Positions 22,301 through 37,300 of a stretch of DNA of 64,000 nt are shown piece after piece; within the stretch, counting starts at the first letter, position 1, and every line of letters starts with the position of its first letter. Made by a program: the position numbers and the translations under genes. Source of the stretch: Allolobophora icterica (taxonomy: Eukaryota > Annelida > Clitellata > Crassiclitellata > Lumbricidae); contig OY744612.1 in assembly GCA_963556255.1 (NCBI GenBank), forward strand, positions 16,628,374 to 16,692,373, written 5' to 3'. The notes under the pieces are model-generated. The model saw only the letters and a program-made list of their open reading frames with translations. It was not told the DNA's origin and searched no databases.

Positions 22301-25300
22301 CATAATTTCAAAACAATAAACTTAAAGCACGGTTTAAAAATAAAAAAGTAGCATTTAAGAAATGATCATTGCAACACAAGGTTCACAACACAAGAGGAGT
22401 ACAAGGCCACAATCTTAAACAATGTTAGACGAGTACAAGGTAAGCATGACACTTACGAAAAGATAAGAGTGACAACCCCAACTAGGATAGCGGGATAGTG
22501 ATTCTGCTCCCATTCGAGGACCTTGTTCAGTGGAAGAATGAGCTCCCGATAGCCTTCGAGATCCCGCTTCAACTGATTTACTTCTGCCGAATCCTATGCA
22601 CACACACACACAAACAAGAAACCTTTACATCATGCCTTTCACAAAAACAATCAAGCAGCAGTGATAACAACAACAGTGTTACAATGTAAATGCCTTCTCA
22701 AGGCAACGTTACAGAATTAGACAGCAGTGAAGACTCGCCATTCTAAAACAACACTCCAGAAACCTTTCCAAAATCCTGAGGGATTCTTTCAATTTCAGAT
22801 AAACAACGAGTAATAACAGTAAAGGTCATGTACTTGTACAAGGTCTGAAAGGCACAATATTTTACATAGCAGTTTTTACATCATCTATCTCTGTTGTGAC
22901 ACAGTCAGTTCCAGATACTTTCTAGTGCCTGCACCAGTATTTTTTCCCTGATGGACCATACCTACCTCAGTGTCAAAGTAATAATAGTAAGAACAGCAAA
23001 ATAAGTTCATTGTGCCAAATCTCGCTTCAACATCACCTGGCTGCCCACAAGGCCGTCATAGGTCAAATGATCAACATATGCCACACAAACCCTGGCTTTC
23101 GTGGTACTTGCACTGTAGATGATGAAAGGTTTTGATATTGTGATAGATTTAGGACATAGATACAGTACGGACATACTGTATGGACAATATAATCCCTGAG
23201 AGACCAGCTATCTGTTATCAGAATCTACCAGTAACATGGAAATGACATCTGCGTCTTCAGGACTCACTCTGCAAACTATAAGAAATGCTGTACTGATGGA
23301 AATAATAACTACTATATTATATTGGCAAAACAATAATAATAATAAAGTAATTGTTTCAAAATTTAAAATGATCTGATAGCGGGAATTTTAAATTTAAATT
23401 TCCCAATATACTTATTACAATATGCTTGTCTATTTAGTATTTAATCTTCACTAACTGATAAATCTAGAAATAATACCAAATAATAACTCCAACAAATCAT
23501 TAAAAGTAAAAATTAAGCTAATAAAGGAATAATATTTAGTAATAACAAAAATGATAATGATGCTCTAGCCGTTCCAGAATCTTAACAGTTTTAGTAATCT
23601 TGAAGTCTCTGAGGGATCTTTTTACCTCGGGGCATAAAAAAAGTGATAAGTATTTTTCAAAGCAATAACAAACTGGAAATGTAGTTAACTGTTGGGTTAT
23701 TCCTGCACGTGCCGAGGCAAGTGAGGTTAGTCACCCAGCGAGGAACAAGGTCCAAAGTAGAAGGGGAAAAACAAGGCCTGTGGTTAGTATCACTTAATGG
23801 ACTGCCACTCTCAGAGATCAATCAAAGGTCTTCAACTGCTCTAAATATCTGTACCTAGGCACCTCATCTTAAATTCAGCAGCACACTTTGTAAACAAAAA
23901 TGTACCCTGCTGCCTGTGCCCTCGCCCCTCGTACTTGGTAAACAAGTAAAACATACCAGACTCAAACTGGAATTTATTAAATGGACAATCTTATTAAACC
24001 TGCTGCACATCCCACAAGTTTAAGATAATGCTTATGCGCAATTATCGCAATTATCGTGCAGGCTATGTTCCGTCTAACTGGGTGAGCACCTTGCAGTTTC
24101 AGAAAAACAGCAGCCTTTCACTGGACTATGAACATTGTATTCTGGACAAATGCACATGCATAGGGTTGTCAGATACATGGGTAGCCAAAGGAGGACACAG
24201 AAAGCTGGAAAGAACGACAAAGGAGGATGCATTGAACATTTAACTCCAGAGTCAGAGGGTCTCCTAAGCAACCAAGAAACAAAGTCACATTGAAAAGCTG
24301 CATTACTAATAAAAACAAACCACAGACGCTGCTCTGCTACTAGAAATAAAGTTAGCACTTTGACCACAGATACATTGTAACATTATGCAGATCATGGACT
24401 AGAAACGCCTGGAAAATAGAGCTGCAATAAAATAATAAATAAATAAGTAAATTAGTTAGGGGGATGACATAAGCGTGTTAAGTCATTAAAAACGGCCACA
24501 AAATAATAGGGTAATAGTCCAATACAATGTGCACAAATCTGGACATTTTCTGGGTTTTAGCTTTGTTTGCCAGACAGAGGACATGAGGCCAAAAAGGAGG
24601 ACATGTCCTCCTTTTGCCAGACTTTTTGGCAACCCTACACATGCATGGCCTCTACACATCCACAGAAGCCATTCCTATCTGCTTTTTCCTGCATATGACC
24701 TTCTGCTTGGAACATTCTTCCATTGCATATACATGCTGTTGCATTTGACTGTTGAGCACACAATTTCCCCTATCTTAAAACGCACTTGCTCAGCTAGTCA
24801 CGTATATATAGCACTTCAATTGAGACACACTTAAAAGGCATTATCTCAAGTGTATTGATGCAAATCTACATTTGCAGCTTAAGTCTAAGTGTTTTAAAGA
24901 CTATCCATTGCCGTCCCCACCTGCTATTACAAATAATTGTTCAGGTCAACAGTAGGTACAGTACACAGATAGGATTGAGCATTCAGCATAAATTCTCAAC
25001 CCATGGGAAATCGCATCTGTTAATCTAAACTGAGTTAGATAAACATGTTTACACGGCTAATCAGACGTGACAAAAGGTGTATACAAGTCTTTATATTAAA
25101 ACATATGTACATACTAAACACATATACAAACCAGTAATCAAAACTCCAAAACAGTAATTTATAAATATTACGAAGTGGACCTAGTGCAGACAGGACACCA
25201 GAGTGGACACTAAATTCTCTATAAAGCTATAGAAATCAAGTGTCTACTCAGTAACTGTGGTCAATAGTTTGCCAGCATAGTTACAAGAAAAACTATACAC

Positions 25301-28300
25301 GACAATACGCACAGTACGTATGTAATGCACAAGTATACATGTATGTATGTATGTATGCACTGACTAGAAGTGCTTTAATTTATTGATTAATCTTGTATAG
25401 TGCCAGACAGTAACTACGGACAAGCATCAACCAATGGTGATAAACAACTATGCATTAAGAACATGTTCCAGCACCATACATTGTAGCCATCTTAAACCCA
25501 CACATTCCATGTTAATGTGAAGGCATTATTCTGAATGTACAGTTTGTACACATTAAGTAAATGTCAAATAAAATTTTGGTGAAAATGTGTTTAATTGGAC
25601 TAATCATTTACTGAAGCACGACAGAAGTGTCTGATGCTGTACTAGATCATTAGATTTCAAGTTCTAGAAATGAGTGATCACTGGTTAGACAGTTTATGTA
25701 ACGTTTTAAAAGATCTCATGGGTTAGGGTGTCTTGATGGTACTGTAATTAACTTGTACATCTACAGCTGAAAATCATTTAGAAAATCTCGTTTGTGTTCT
25801 GTTCAAGTTTTTTGCATAACTCTGAGTGAAAAAATTTCCCAAGCAACTCTGTTAAAACTCAGCTCAGCATCTGCACAGTCAAACATACACATATATACAC
25901 ATACCTAGAAGAAACACACAAACACACACACACAAATATGTAGTGGATGTTGTTCGACTTTGCAGCATGCACGCTGCATGTCGACATTCCTCTGCATTTG
26001 GACCTAGGAACCAAATAAGGATAGTCGGCCACACTTCACATAAACACCCACAGTGACTCACCACATTCACCAGGCAAAACCACAATAAATGTCTAGAACA
26101 TGCCAGCACTGCCTTGTTTCAAGACAGAACAGATGATGACTGTGTTGTAAGTAAACAGCAGACATCATAGGCGTAGATTCTGGGGGGTCAGCTGGGGCAC
26201 GTGCCCCCCAAATAATTGAAGAGCCGGGGCAATGCCCCCCCAAAATCGAGAGGAGAATTTCTTCAAATATTAAAATATTATGTTTCAATATAGACAAATT
26301 TCTTAAGAAACAGAAAAACAGAGACACAGAACTGAAATACTATCAGAAATTCATAATGAAAACTAAGATTTATTTTTATCTTCAATATCTTCAATATGAA
26401 ACAAATTTACATGTAAACAAAACGCCCCATTTCATACGCATTAACGTAACACCGGAAGCCTCTGACTGTCCAGACCAGAGGTGAAAAAAGTTTTTTCGTT
26501 TTTGGTTTTAAACAAAAACATAAGAAAAAGAAAACCACAAAATTTAAAATAAAATTTCTTATTTTTGTATTCTAAGTTATTTTAATAACATTGAGTTTGA
26601 TTTAACGATTTTTAATTTTCTATGATCCGAAATCCGAAAATCTTAAAAACAACCAAAACAACAAAAGCCATAAAAACAAAAACAAAACGAAAAAACAACG
26701 AAAAACACAACTTTTCATGTCGAAAACTTGTTTTTTTGCACCTCTGGTTCAGACCCCATGCCCCACCAATATTTTGGACAAGTTTACGCCAGTGGCAGAC
26801 ATAATGCCTCTTCAAAAGAAACTCCTTGCAGGCCCACCCCCTGATCTAACAACACAAAGCCATGAACAGGGAGAACACTTTTCAAATGCATTGCTCAAAA
26901 AGGTGTCTGCAGAATTCAGACATTAATTCTACAGCATTACCATTGTCTATTTATGTCTGCTTTCTCAGTGCATGTAACTGTAGCAAAGAAATTGATCAGT
27001 GTACAAGTTGTACAGACTACAGGTCTGTAAGCTCAGCATCGGTTGAGATGGTTCAGACAGAGCTGTGTGCAAGTGATATCCAAAAATAACAGGCAAAGCC
27101 AAATGCACCTCAAGCATATCCAGTAACCCTGCCGTGGCAATCCCAGCCACCAAGTCATCAAGCCAGGCTGTCTGCAACACACAGCTCAGACCCAGCAGCC
27201 GAAAGCCGAGACCAGGTGGAACAATATTACTGGACCTACCAGGATGAGGATCCACCTGCTGAGCTGGCTGGCTGCATAATGCATTACCAATGTCTTGACC
27301 TGGCTACAACTGCATTATCAACCCTTTTTACTTGTTATCACCATCACCATCCTTGTTGTCGTTATCAAGACATCATCATCAATATCATCATATAATCATC
27401 TTGATCATTCACTATATCAACACCAGCATCATCACCAATCAACATGTCATCAAATATTCATAACTTATCTAGTGTCTTCAATTATCATATCACCATCATC
27501 ACCATCATCACCATCATCACCATCACCACCACCATCACCATCACCATCACCATCACCATCACCATCACCATCATCATCATCATCATCATCATCACATCAT
27601 CAACTGGAGTCTCTATCAGTGCCAACTGGAGTCACACCATCAGACCACCACCACCACCACCCCAACCACTACCACCACCACGTCATAACAACCAAATTCA
27701 GATGAAAATTAACATAACCCTATTTTCTCAGTTTACTAAAGACAAGTTACACAGAACTGCAAATGTTACTGCAAACTCATGCTTAACTCATGCAAATTTT
27801 TCAGAAATCACAGCAATACAAGTTTGCCAAATACTTTATATCACAGGCATCCACCCTATCCAGGCAAAAGGTCACATCATCAAATTGTTTTCCCAAGGGT
27901 TGGGTGAAAAAACAAGTTGATAGTGATTGCAGAAATTAACATAAACGCAAACTAAAAATTACAGGCTACATCTGTGTCAGCCTGTTTATTGATTGATTGA
28001 TGTGAAACATAGGGAAGTTGCTCATTTCCTGCTCGTTGATCCGAGCCGGCTGTGAACTAATCTCAGGTCCTGGACACAGGCCAGTTCAATGCCATTCATT
28101 TCCGAACTCCCTGCCAGGGCAGAAATTTGTTTCGAGATTCTGCTCCATGTGCACCTACTACCAAACTCAACTATAATGAGTAAATTGACCATACACTGTC
28201 AGTGGGAAGATGAGACGGCGAGGGAGAGGACCGGCCATGCACCCTCATATGCCGAGCTAAGGAAATTAAGTTGCTAACATTTCATACCAATGGCTGCCTC

Positions 28301-31300
28301 GGGGCTAGCTTAAGGGACTCTCCTTCTTCTTCAAGCTGGTAAAAACTGAGCTGTTGGTGATAGGGACAAGAAATTATTAATTATTAATTTTTAACTTCTA
28401 TTGTGCTGGTGTCTAATGAACAAAGCATTAACCAATGGTGTACCAAAACCAAGATGTAATCAGGTCAATATCAAGAAGATAAGTCCACTAAGACAGAGGG
28501 CAACATTATTTGAAAAAGGCAAGTCTTATCTTAATGAAATGACATAATCTACCGAGCAGAATAAAGACATAGAGGAAGAGACTTCTGGAACCTAGGACCA
28601 GCAACTGTAAAAGTTCATTCACCAGCAACAGCTTAGTTTTCGGTATGACCAAAGAAAAACAATCTGATGAAATTTTAAAAAGCTTTCTACCCTGATAGTA
28701 CCTGAACCTAAACTTCTCGGTCAACAGTCCCGCACATTAGCCACTTAACTAACGCACTAGTCATATTTCATAATACAATAATAATACAATTTATATAGCG
28801 CCACAGTTCATCCAAAACTGAAGCAAAGGGTGCTGTACATGAGTTACAGTTATGTCAACCAAAGTATGATTTTTAAAGAACCCTCAAATTACAAATGCTT
28901 GGCAGATCAGATGAATGGAGTTGGCAGTCCCGGTAATGAATGACCAGCAGGCTGTACAAGAATTAAACACTCTAGCACACTAAAACTTCATTTTGAATGA
29001 AGAACATAAATTCAATCCTCGTATTGCATTGTTAGGTCGAGTTTTCTAAAGAGGCGCTATATTAATGTCCAACTTAACCCTTACGATTGTGACAGAGCAA
29101 GAAAAATTGACAAAGCATCGTAATAATCAAAGTCACGAGACAAAGTCAAGAGATCAATTCCCATGTGATCCGCAGTTTTATCGCCAAGCTAAACGTGATA
29201 CATACTGAAGATATTTTACATGGTTCCGGTCCGCTATTCCCCATGTATGTATGCATGTATGTACGTGCATAGGGGGCCTACATACATTTATGCATGCATG
29301 TATGGCATTGTATGATGTGCGTCAAGTTGAAGTGCACATTCATATTCACATTCAAGCATCATATTCGTATCGCGAGTGACATCCCCAATTAAATACTCTA
29401 CCCAGCCCAAATCAAATACTGACATCTTATATGGCTAAAATACTTCACAAAACAGATTAGATACCCTTAGAACTATCCAAAAGTAGTCACTAGACTCGTA
29501 GACCGTTTCACTCAATCACGTCTGTGTGGTTCAAATTACCCCTCCATGTATCAAATAGTGTAATTTATCCAGCCGGTAGTACCTACTCACATCCTACAGA
29601 TGCAAAAGCCCTTCCCACACCAGATTATATACCCCAAGCACTATCCAAAACAGTAGTCACTAGACCGTTTCACTCATTCACGTCTCTGTGGTAGGTGTTC
29701 AAACTTCCCATATAATTGCATTACAACTTCCACGTATGAAATAGTGTAACTTAGCCAGCCTAACTTACCTACTCACATCCTTCAAACACCAGATTCTACA
29801 CCCCAAACACTATCCAAAACAGTAGTCACTAGACCGTTTCACTTATTCACGTCTCTGTGGTAGTCACTCAAACTTCCCATAATATTGCTTTGAGCTTCCA
29901 CGTATGAAATAGTGTAACTTAGCCAGCCTAACTTACCTACTCACATCCTACATAACCAAATGCGCTTCAAACACCAGATTGTATACCCCAAACACTATCC
30001 AAAACAGTAGTCACTAGACCGTTTCACTCATTCACGTCTCTGTGGTAGTCACTCAAACTTCCCATAATATTGCTTTGAGCTTCCACATATGAAATATTGT
30101 AACTTAGCCAGCCTAACTTACCTACTCACATCCTACATAACCAAATGCGCTTCAAACACCAGATTGTACACCCCAAACACTATCCAAAACAGTAGTCACT
30201 AGACCGTTTCACTCATTCACGTCTCTGTGGTAGGTGTTCAAACTTCCCATATAATTGCATTACAACTTCCACGTATGAAATAGTGTAACTTAGCCAGCCT
30301 AACTTACCTACTCACATCCTACATAACCAAATGCGCTTCAAACACCAGATTGTACACCCCAAACACTATCCAAAACAGTAGTCACTAGACCGTTTCACTC
30401 ATTCACGTCTCTGTGGTAGTCACTCAAACTTCCCATATAATTGCATTACAACTTCCACGTATGAAATATTGTAACTTAGCCAGCCTAACTTACCTACTCA
30501 CATCCTACATAACCAAATGCGCTTCAAACACCAGATTGTACACCCCAAACACTATCCAAAACAGTAGTCACTAGACCGTTTCACTCATTCACGTCTCTGT
30601 GGTAGTCACTCAAACTTCCCATAATATTGCTTTGAGCTTCCACATATGAAATATTGTAACTTAGCCAGCCTAACTTACCTACTCACATCCTACATAACCA
30701 AATGCGCTTCAAACACCAGATTGTATACCCCAAACACTATCCAAAACAGTAGTCACTAGACCGTTTCACTCATTCACGTCACTGTGGTAGTCACTCAAAC
30801 TTCCCATATAATTGCATTACAACTTCCACGTATGAAATAGTGTAACTTAGCCAGCCTAACTTACCTACTCACATCCTACATAACCAAATGCGCTTCAAAC
30901 ACCAGATTGTATACCCCAAACACTATCCAAAACAGTAGTCACTAGACCGTTTCACTCATTCACGTCTCTGTGGTAGGTGTTCAAACTTCCCATATAATTG
31001 CATTACAACTTCCACGTATGAAATATTGTAACTTAGCCAGCCTAACTTACCTACTCACATCCTACATAACCAAATGCGCTTCAAACACCAGATTGTATAC
31101 CCCAAACACTATCCAAAACAGTAGTCACTAGACCGTTTCACTCATTCACGTCTCTGTGGTAGGTGTTCAAACTTCCCATATAATTGCATTACAACTTCCA
31201 CGTATGAAATATTGTAACTTAGCCAGCCTAACTTACCTACTCACATCCTACATAACCAAATGCGCTTCAAACACCAGATTGTATACCCCAAACACTATCC

Positions 31301-34300
31301 AAAACAGTAGTCACTAGACCGTTTCACTCATTCACGTCACTGTGGTAGTCACTCAAACTTCCCATATAATTGCATTACAACTTCCACGTATGAAATAGTG
31401 TAACTTAGCCAGCCTAACTTACCTACTCACATCCTACATAACCAAATGCGCTTCAAACACCAGATTGTATACCCCAAACACTATCCAAAACAGTAGTCAC
31501 TAGACCGTTTCACTCATTCACGTCTCTGTGGTAGGTGTTCAAACTTCCCATATAATTGCATTACAACTTCCACGTATGAAATATTGTAACTTAGCCAGCC
31601 TAACTTACCTACTCACATCCTACATAACCAAATGCGCTTCAAACACCAGATTGTATACCCCAAACACTATCCAAAACAGTAGTCACTAGACCGTTTCACT
31701 CATTCACGTCTCTGTGGTAGGTGTTCAAACTTCCCATATAATTGCATTACAACTTCCACGTATGAAATAGTGTAACTTAGCCAGCCTAACTTACCTACTC
31801 ACATCCTACATAACCAAATGCGCTTCAAACACCAGATTGTACACCCCAAACACTATCCAAAACAGTAGTCACTAGACCGTTTCACTCATTCACGTCTCTG
31901 TGGTAGGTGTTCAAACTTCCCATATAATTGCATTACAACTTCCACGTATGAAATAGTGTAACTTAGCCAGCCTAACTTACCTACTCACATCCTACATAAC
32001 CAAATGCGCTTCAAACACCAGATTGTACACCCCAAACACTATCCAAAACAGTAGTCACTAGACCGTTTCACCCATTCACGTCTCTGTGGTAGTCACTCAA
32101 ACCTCCCATATAATTGGTTTGAGCTTCCACGAATGATCTCTATTGTCATCGGTCATTTGTCAAGTCTATTGCCCCCTTAATGTTAGTCCAAGTGATGTTA
32201 TGTCATCAGTTATATTTATCCAGCGTAGTTTTGGTCTGCCTTTGTTTCTTTTTCCTTCGAATCTTGCATGTAGTGCACTGTGTTGGATTCAGTCAACTGG
32301 CATTCTCTCTACATGTCCAAGCCATCGGAGTCTTCGTTGAATGACTTTGTCTAGCAGAGTTGTTTTGATGCCTAATGTTTATCTCATGTCATCGTTTCTT
32401 ATTTTGTGCAGTCTTGAAATCCCTGCGATCTTCCTCAGCCAGCTCATTTCTGCTGTAAGAATTCTTCTTTCATCTTGTTTTCGCATTTCTTAGTTGATTC
32501 TTTGCTCCTCCATATCCTGTTCATTATTCCAAATGCGTGTGAAGCGAGTCCAATTCTTCTTTGTATATCTTTTTCGTTGCTGCCATAAGCGTTTATTAGC
32601 TCTCCTAGATATACGAATTGTTTTACTTGCTCTATAGCCTATCCTAGGATTGTGACAGTTATTGGTGTCTCTTTGGTTTTTTTGTTACGCCGTGGCTAGG
32701 GACCTGCGAAACTTCGATATTCGATTCGAAAACGAATCGGACGGCGGTATTCGATTCGATTCGAAAATGATGTCATGATTCGAAAAATTACGAATCATTT
32801 TTTAAAAAATGATTAGCCCTTGACGCACTTTGTTGTAAACTAATTGTTTTAATTGAAAATCAATCGCGCTCGATTGAGTATGCAAGCGATGCGCGGTCTA
32901 CCTCTAGAGCTTTTGTGTTCACCGTAATTTGTGTGTCGCATTCCTATATCTACATACTAGCTGGTTTACCCGGCGTTGCCCGGGGTTATAAGTTTCAATC
33001 CCTATAGCACCACCACAACCACCACCACCACCACGCCCGGTTTAGTTGAGTGAAAGTTTCAATCCCTCTAGCGAATCCGTACCTGTAGCACCACCACAAC
33101 CACCACCACCACCACCACCACCACCACCACCACGACGCCCGGTTTAGTTGAGTGAAAGTTTCAATCCCTCTAGCGAATCCGTACCTGTAGCACCACCACC
33201 ACCACCACCACCACTTTAGTTGAGTTAAAGTTTCAATCCCTCTAGCGAATCCGTACCTGTAGCACCACCACCACCACCACCACCACCACCACCTCCACCA
33301 CCACCACCACTTTAGTTGAGTTAAAGTTTTCAATCCCTCTAGCGAATCCGTACTGTAGCTGCTTAACGCGGCGTCGCCACTTTAGTTGAGTTAAAGTTTC
33401 AATCCCTCTAGCGAATCCGCACTGTAGCTGCTTAACGCGGCGTCGCCATCTGGCGAGTTAAAGAGGTTGAATTCGAGATTTTTTTTTCGATCTTCAAATG
33501 CATGGCGCGGCTAGGTTTTTGGCCCGGGAGACCATGATAGCGGGGAAAACGGGGGGAGTCGGAGGCTCACACTGGGTGTGTCATGCCCACCCGGACACAG
33601 TAGTGAAGGTTTCGAGTGAAAAGCTCTAAAACTGATTAAATGCATTCCGGTCGAAGTCGGTGTGACAGACAGAGTTTCTTCTTTATATATATAGATAATA
33701 AGTGACTTCGAATGATGTCTCGCGGCGTGAGGTGTCGACCGTGTTCTTATGGCAAATCATATTGCACGAAATTAGACTGATCACTCAGCAATCAGTAGGT
33801 CACGGCACGCATTGACCGCTGCCGCAAGTAAGTAGGCCTAAATTGATGTAAGTTAGGTAAATAAAATAATGGTTTGGCTCCAGTTCCGTCTGTCGTCTTG
33901 GAGTTTAGCTTAAACTCATCGAGCTACGACCGACGGTGCCACGCCTTCGGCCAGGCGAGCGATAAACCGCTCGCCCGTACCTGTGCACAGGAGGCGTAAC
34001 TTTGGTCTATAAAGTGGGGGTACCAGTTTCTTACATACACGAAGCAAGGCGAAGACTGCGATCTCTGGGAAGGCACAATAATAAAATATTGATTGGCATT
34101 GTTCAAAAAGTGGAAGGACGATACCTGCTAGTCCAAAAGGTGGGGTACCCCCTCGTACACCCCCCCCCACAAATTACGCCTATGCCTTTGCAAGACAAGC
34201 GACCATGGAGAGCGATCGATCGATCGCCCCAAACAAGAAGCTCTGGATATACTCCGCTTAGATGTAGGCTGGCTAAGTTACACTATTTCATACGTGGAAG

Positions 34301-37300
34301 TTGTAATGCAATTATATGGGAAGTTTGAGTGACTACCACAGAGAAGTGAATGGGTGAAACGGTCTAGTGACTACTGTTTTGGATAGTGTTTGGGGTATAC
34401 AATCTGGTGTTTGAAGCGCATTTGGTTATGTAGGATGTGAGTAGGTAAGTTAGGCTGGCTAAGTTACAATATTTCATACGTGGAAGTTGTAATGCAATTA
34501 TATGGGAAGTTTGAGTGACTACCACAGAGACGTGAATGAGTGAAACGGTCTAGTGACTACTGTTTTGGATAGTGTTTGAGGTATGCAATCTGGTGTTTGA
34601 AGCGCATTTGGTTATGTAGGATGTGAGTAGGTAAGTTAGGCTGGCTAAGTTACAATATTTCATACGTGGAAGCTGTAATGCAATTATATGGGAAGTTTGA
34701 GTGACTACCACAGAGACGTGAATAAGTGAAACGGTCTAGTGACTACTGTTTTGGATAGTGTTTGGGGTGTACAATCTGGTGTTTGAAGCGCATTTGGTTA
34801 TGTAGGATGTGAGTAGGCAAGTTAGGCTGGCTAAGTTACACTATTTCATACGTGGAAGTTGTAATGCAATTATATGGGAAGTTTGAGTGACTACCACAGA
34901 GACGTGAATGAGTGAAACGGTCTAGTGACTACTGTTTTGGATAGTGTTTGAGGTATGCAATCTGGTGTTTGAAGCGCATTTGGTTATTTAGGATGTGAGT
35001 AGGTAAGTTAGGCTGGCTAAGTTACAATATTTCATACGTGGAAGTTGTAATGCAATTATATGGGAAGTTTGAGTGACTACCACAGAGACGTGAATGAGTG
35101 AAACGGTCTAGTGACTACTGTTTTGGATAGTGTTTGGGGTATACAATCTGGTGTTTGAAGCGCATTTGGTTATGTAGGATGTGAGTAGGTAAGTTAGGCT
35201 GGCTAAGTTACACTATTTCATACGTGGAAGTTGTAATGCAATATTATGGGAAGTTTGAGTGACTACCACAGAGACGTGAATGAGTGAAACGGTCTAGTGA
35301 CTACTGTTTTGGATAGTGTTTGGGGTATGCAATCTGGTGTTTGAAGCGCATTTGGTTATGTAGGATGTGAGTAGGTAAGTTAGGCTGGCTAAGTTACAAT
35401 ATTTCATACGTGGAAGTTGTAATGCAATTATATGGGAAGTTTGAGTGACTACCACAGAGACGTGAATGAGTGAAACGGTCTAGTGACTACTGTTTTGGAT
35501 AGTGTTTGGGGTGTACAATCTGGTGTTTGAAGCGCATTTGGTTATGTAGGATGTGAGTAGGTAAGTTAGGCTGGCTAAGTTACACTATTTCATACGTGGA
35601 AGTTGTAATGCAATTATATGGGAAGTTTGAACACCTACCACAGAGACGTGAATGAGTGAAACGGTCTAGTGACTACTGTTTTGTATAGTGTTTGGGGTAT
35701 GCAATCTGGTGTTTGAAGCGCATTTGGTTATGTAGGATGTGAGTAGGTAAGTTAGGCTGGCTAAGTTACACTATTTCATACGTGGAAGTTGTAATGCAAT
35801 TATATGGGAAGTTTGAACACCTACCACAGAGACGTGAATGAGTGAAACGGTCTAGTGACTACTGTTTTGGATAGTGTTTGGGGTGTACAATCTGGTGTTT
35901 GAAGCGCATTTGGTTATGTAGGATGTGAGTAGGTAAGTTAGGCTGGCTAAGTTACAATATTTCATATGTGGAAGCTCAAAGCAATATTATGGGAAGTTTG
36001 AGTGACTACCACAGAGACGTGAATGAGTGAAACGGTCTAGTGACTACTGTTTTGGATAGTGTTTGAGGTATGCAATCTGGTGTTTGAAGGGCTTTTGGAT
36101 TTGTAGGCTGTGAGTAGGTAAGTTAGGCTGGCTAAGATACAATATTTATACGTGGATTTTGTAATGCAATTATATGGGAAGTTTGAGTGACTACCACAGA
36201 GACGTGAATAAGTGAAACGGTCTAGTGACTACTGTTTTGGATAGTGTTTGGGGTGTACAATCTGGTGTTTGAAACGCATTTGGTTATGTAGGATGTGAGT
36301 AGGTAAGTTAGGCTGGCTAAGTTACAATATTTCATACGTGGAAGTTGTAATGCAATTATATGGGAAGTTTGAGTGACTACCACAGAGACGTGAATGAGTG
36401 AAACGGTCTAGTGACTACTGTTTTGGATAGTGTTTGGGGTGTACAATCTGGTGTTTGAAGCGCATTTGGTTATGTAGGATGTGAGTAGGTAAGTTAGGCT
36501 GGCTAAGTTACACTATTTCATACGTGGAAGTTGTAATGCAATTACCCGGTATATGGGAAGTTTGAACACCTACCACAGAGACGTGAATGAGTGAAACGGT
36601 CTAGTGACTACTGTTTTGGATAGTGCTTGGGGTATACAATCTGGTGTTGGAAGGGCTTTTGCATCTGTAGGATGTGAGTAGGTACTTCCGGCTGGCTAAA
36701 TTACACTATTTCATACATGGAGGGGGAATTTGAACCACACAGACGTGATTGAGTGAAACGGTCTACGAGTCTAGTGACTATTTTTTGGATAGTTCTAAGG
36801 GTATCTAATCTGTTTTGTGAAGTATTTTAGCTATGATAATAATAATAATTTTAATAATAATAATAATAATAATAATGATAATAATAATAATTATAATAAT
36901 AATCTTCGTTTAATATCTTCAAACTGACAATAACGCAGTATGATTACAAATCAGTATGAACGGATGATCACTAGTTATTAGAGGAGTCGAATTTAACTCT
37001 ACACGGCAGCCATGCAAGGTGCCCATCACGTCCTACATCTCATTTTAACAACGCTCCATCTCGCGAATGAAAGGCTGAGTGGACCTAAATTTGGGGAGGT
37101 TGCGGGAAGCGATCCCGCCACCTCTTGCTCTTCACGCCAGTGATGTTACCACTACTCTATGGACTCCATATATAAGATTTCAGTATGTGATTTGGGCTGG
37201 GTAGAGTATTTAATTGGGGATGTCACTCGCAATACAATACGAATATGATGCTTGAATGTGAATATGAATGTGCTCTTCAACTTGACGCAAACCATTGTAT

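Noticed and set aside
27295..27920. Two long + strand frames (136 and 158 codons)
   Set aside because: Ser/Pro/His and Ile/Thr repeats from CAT/CAC microsatellites; no domain and no splice context.
32995..33333. 112-codon frame rich in tryptophan
   Set aside because: Comes from CCA microsatellite runs in a dispersed element; no plausible protein.
29470..36835. CRISPR-like arrays
   Set aside because: Whole units of ~186 bp repeat without unique spacers, in an animal genome; these are tandem repeats in palindromic arms.
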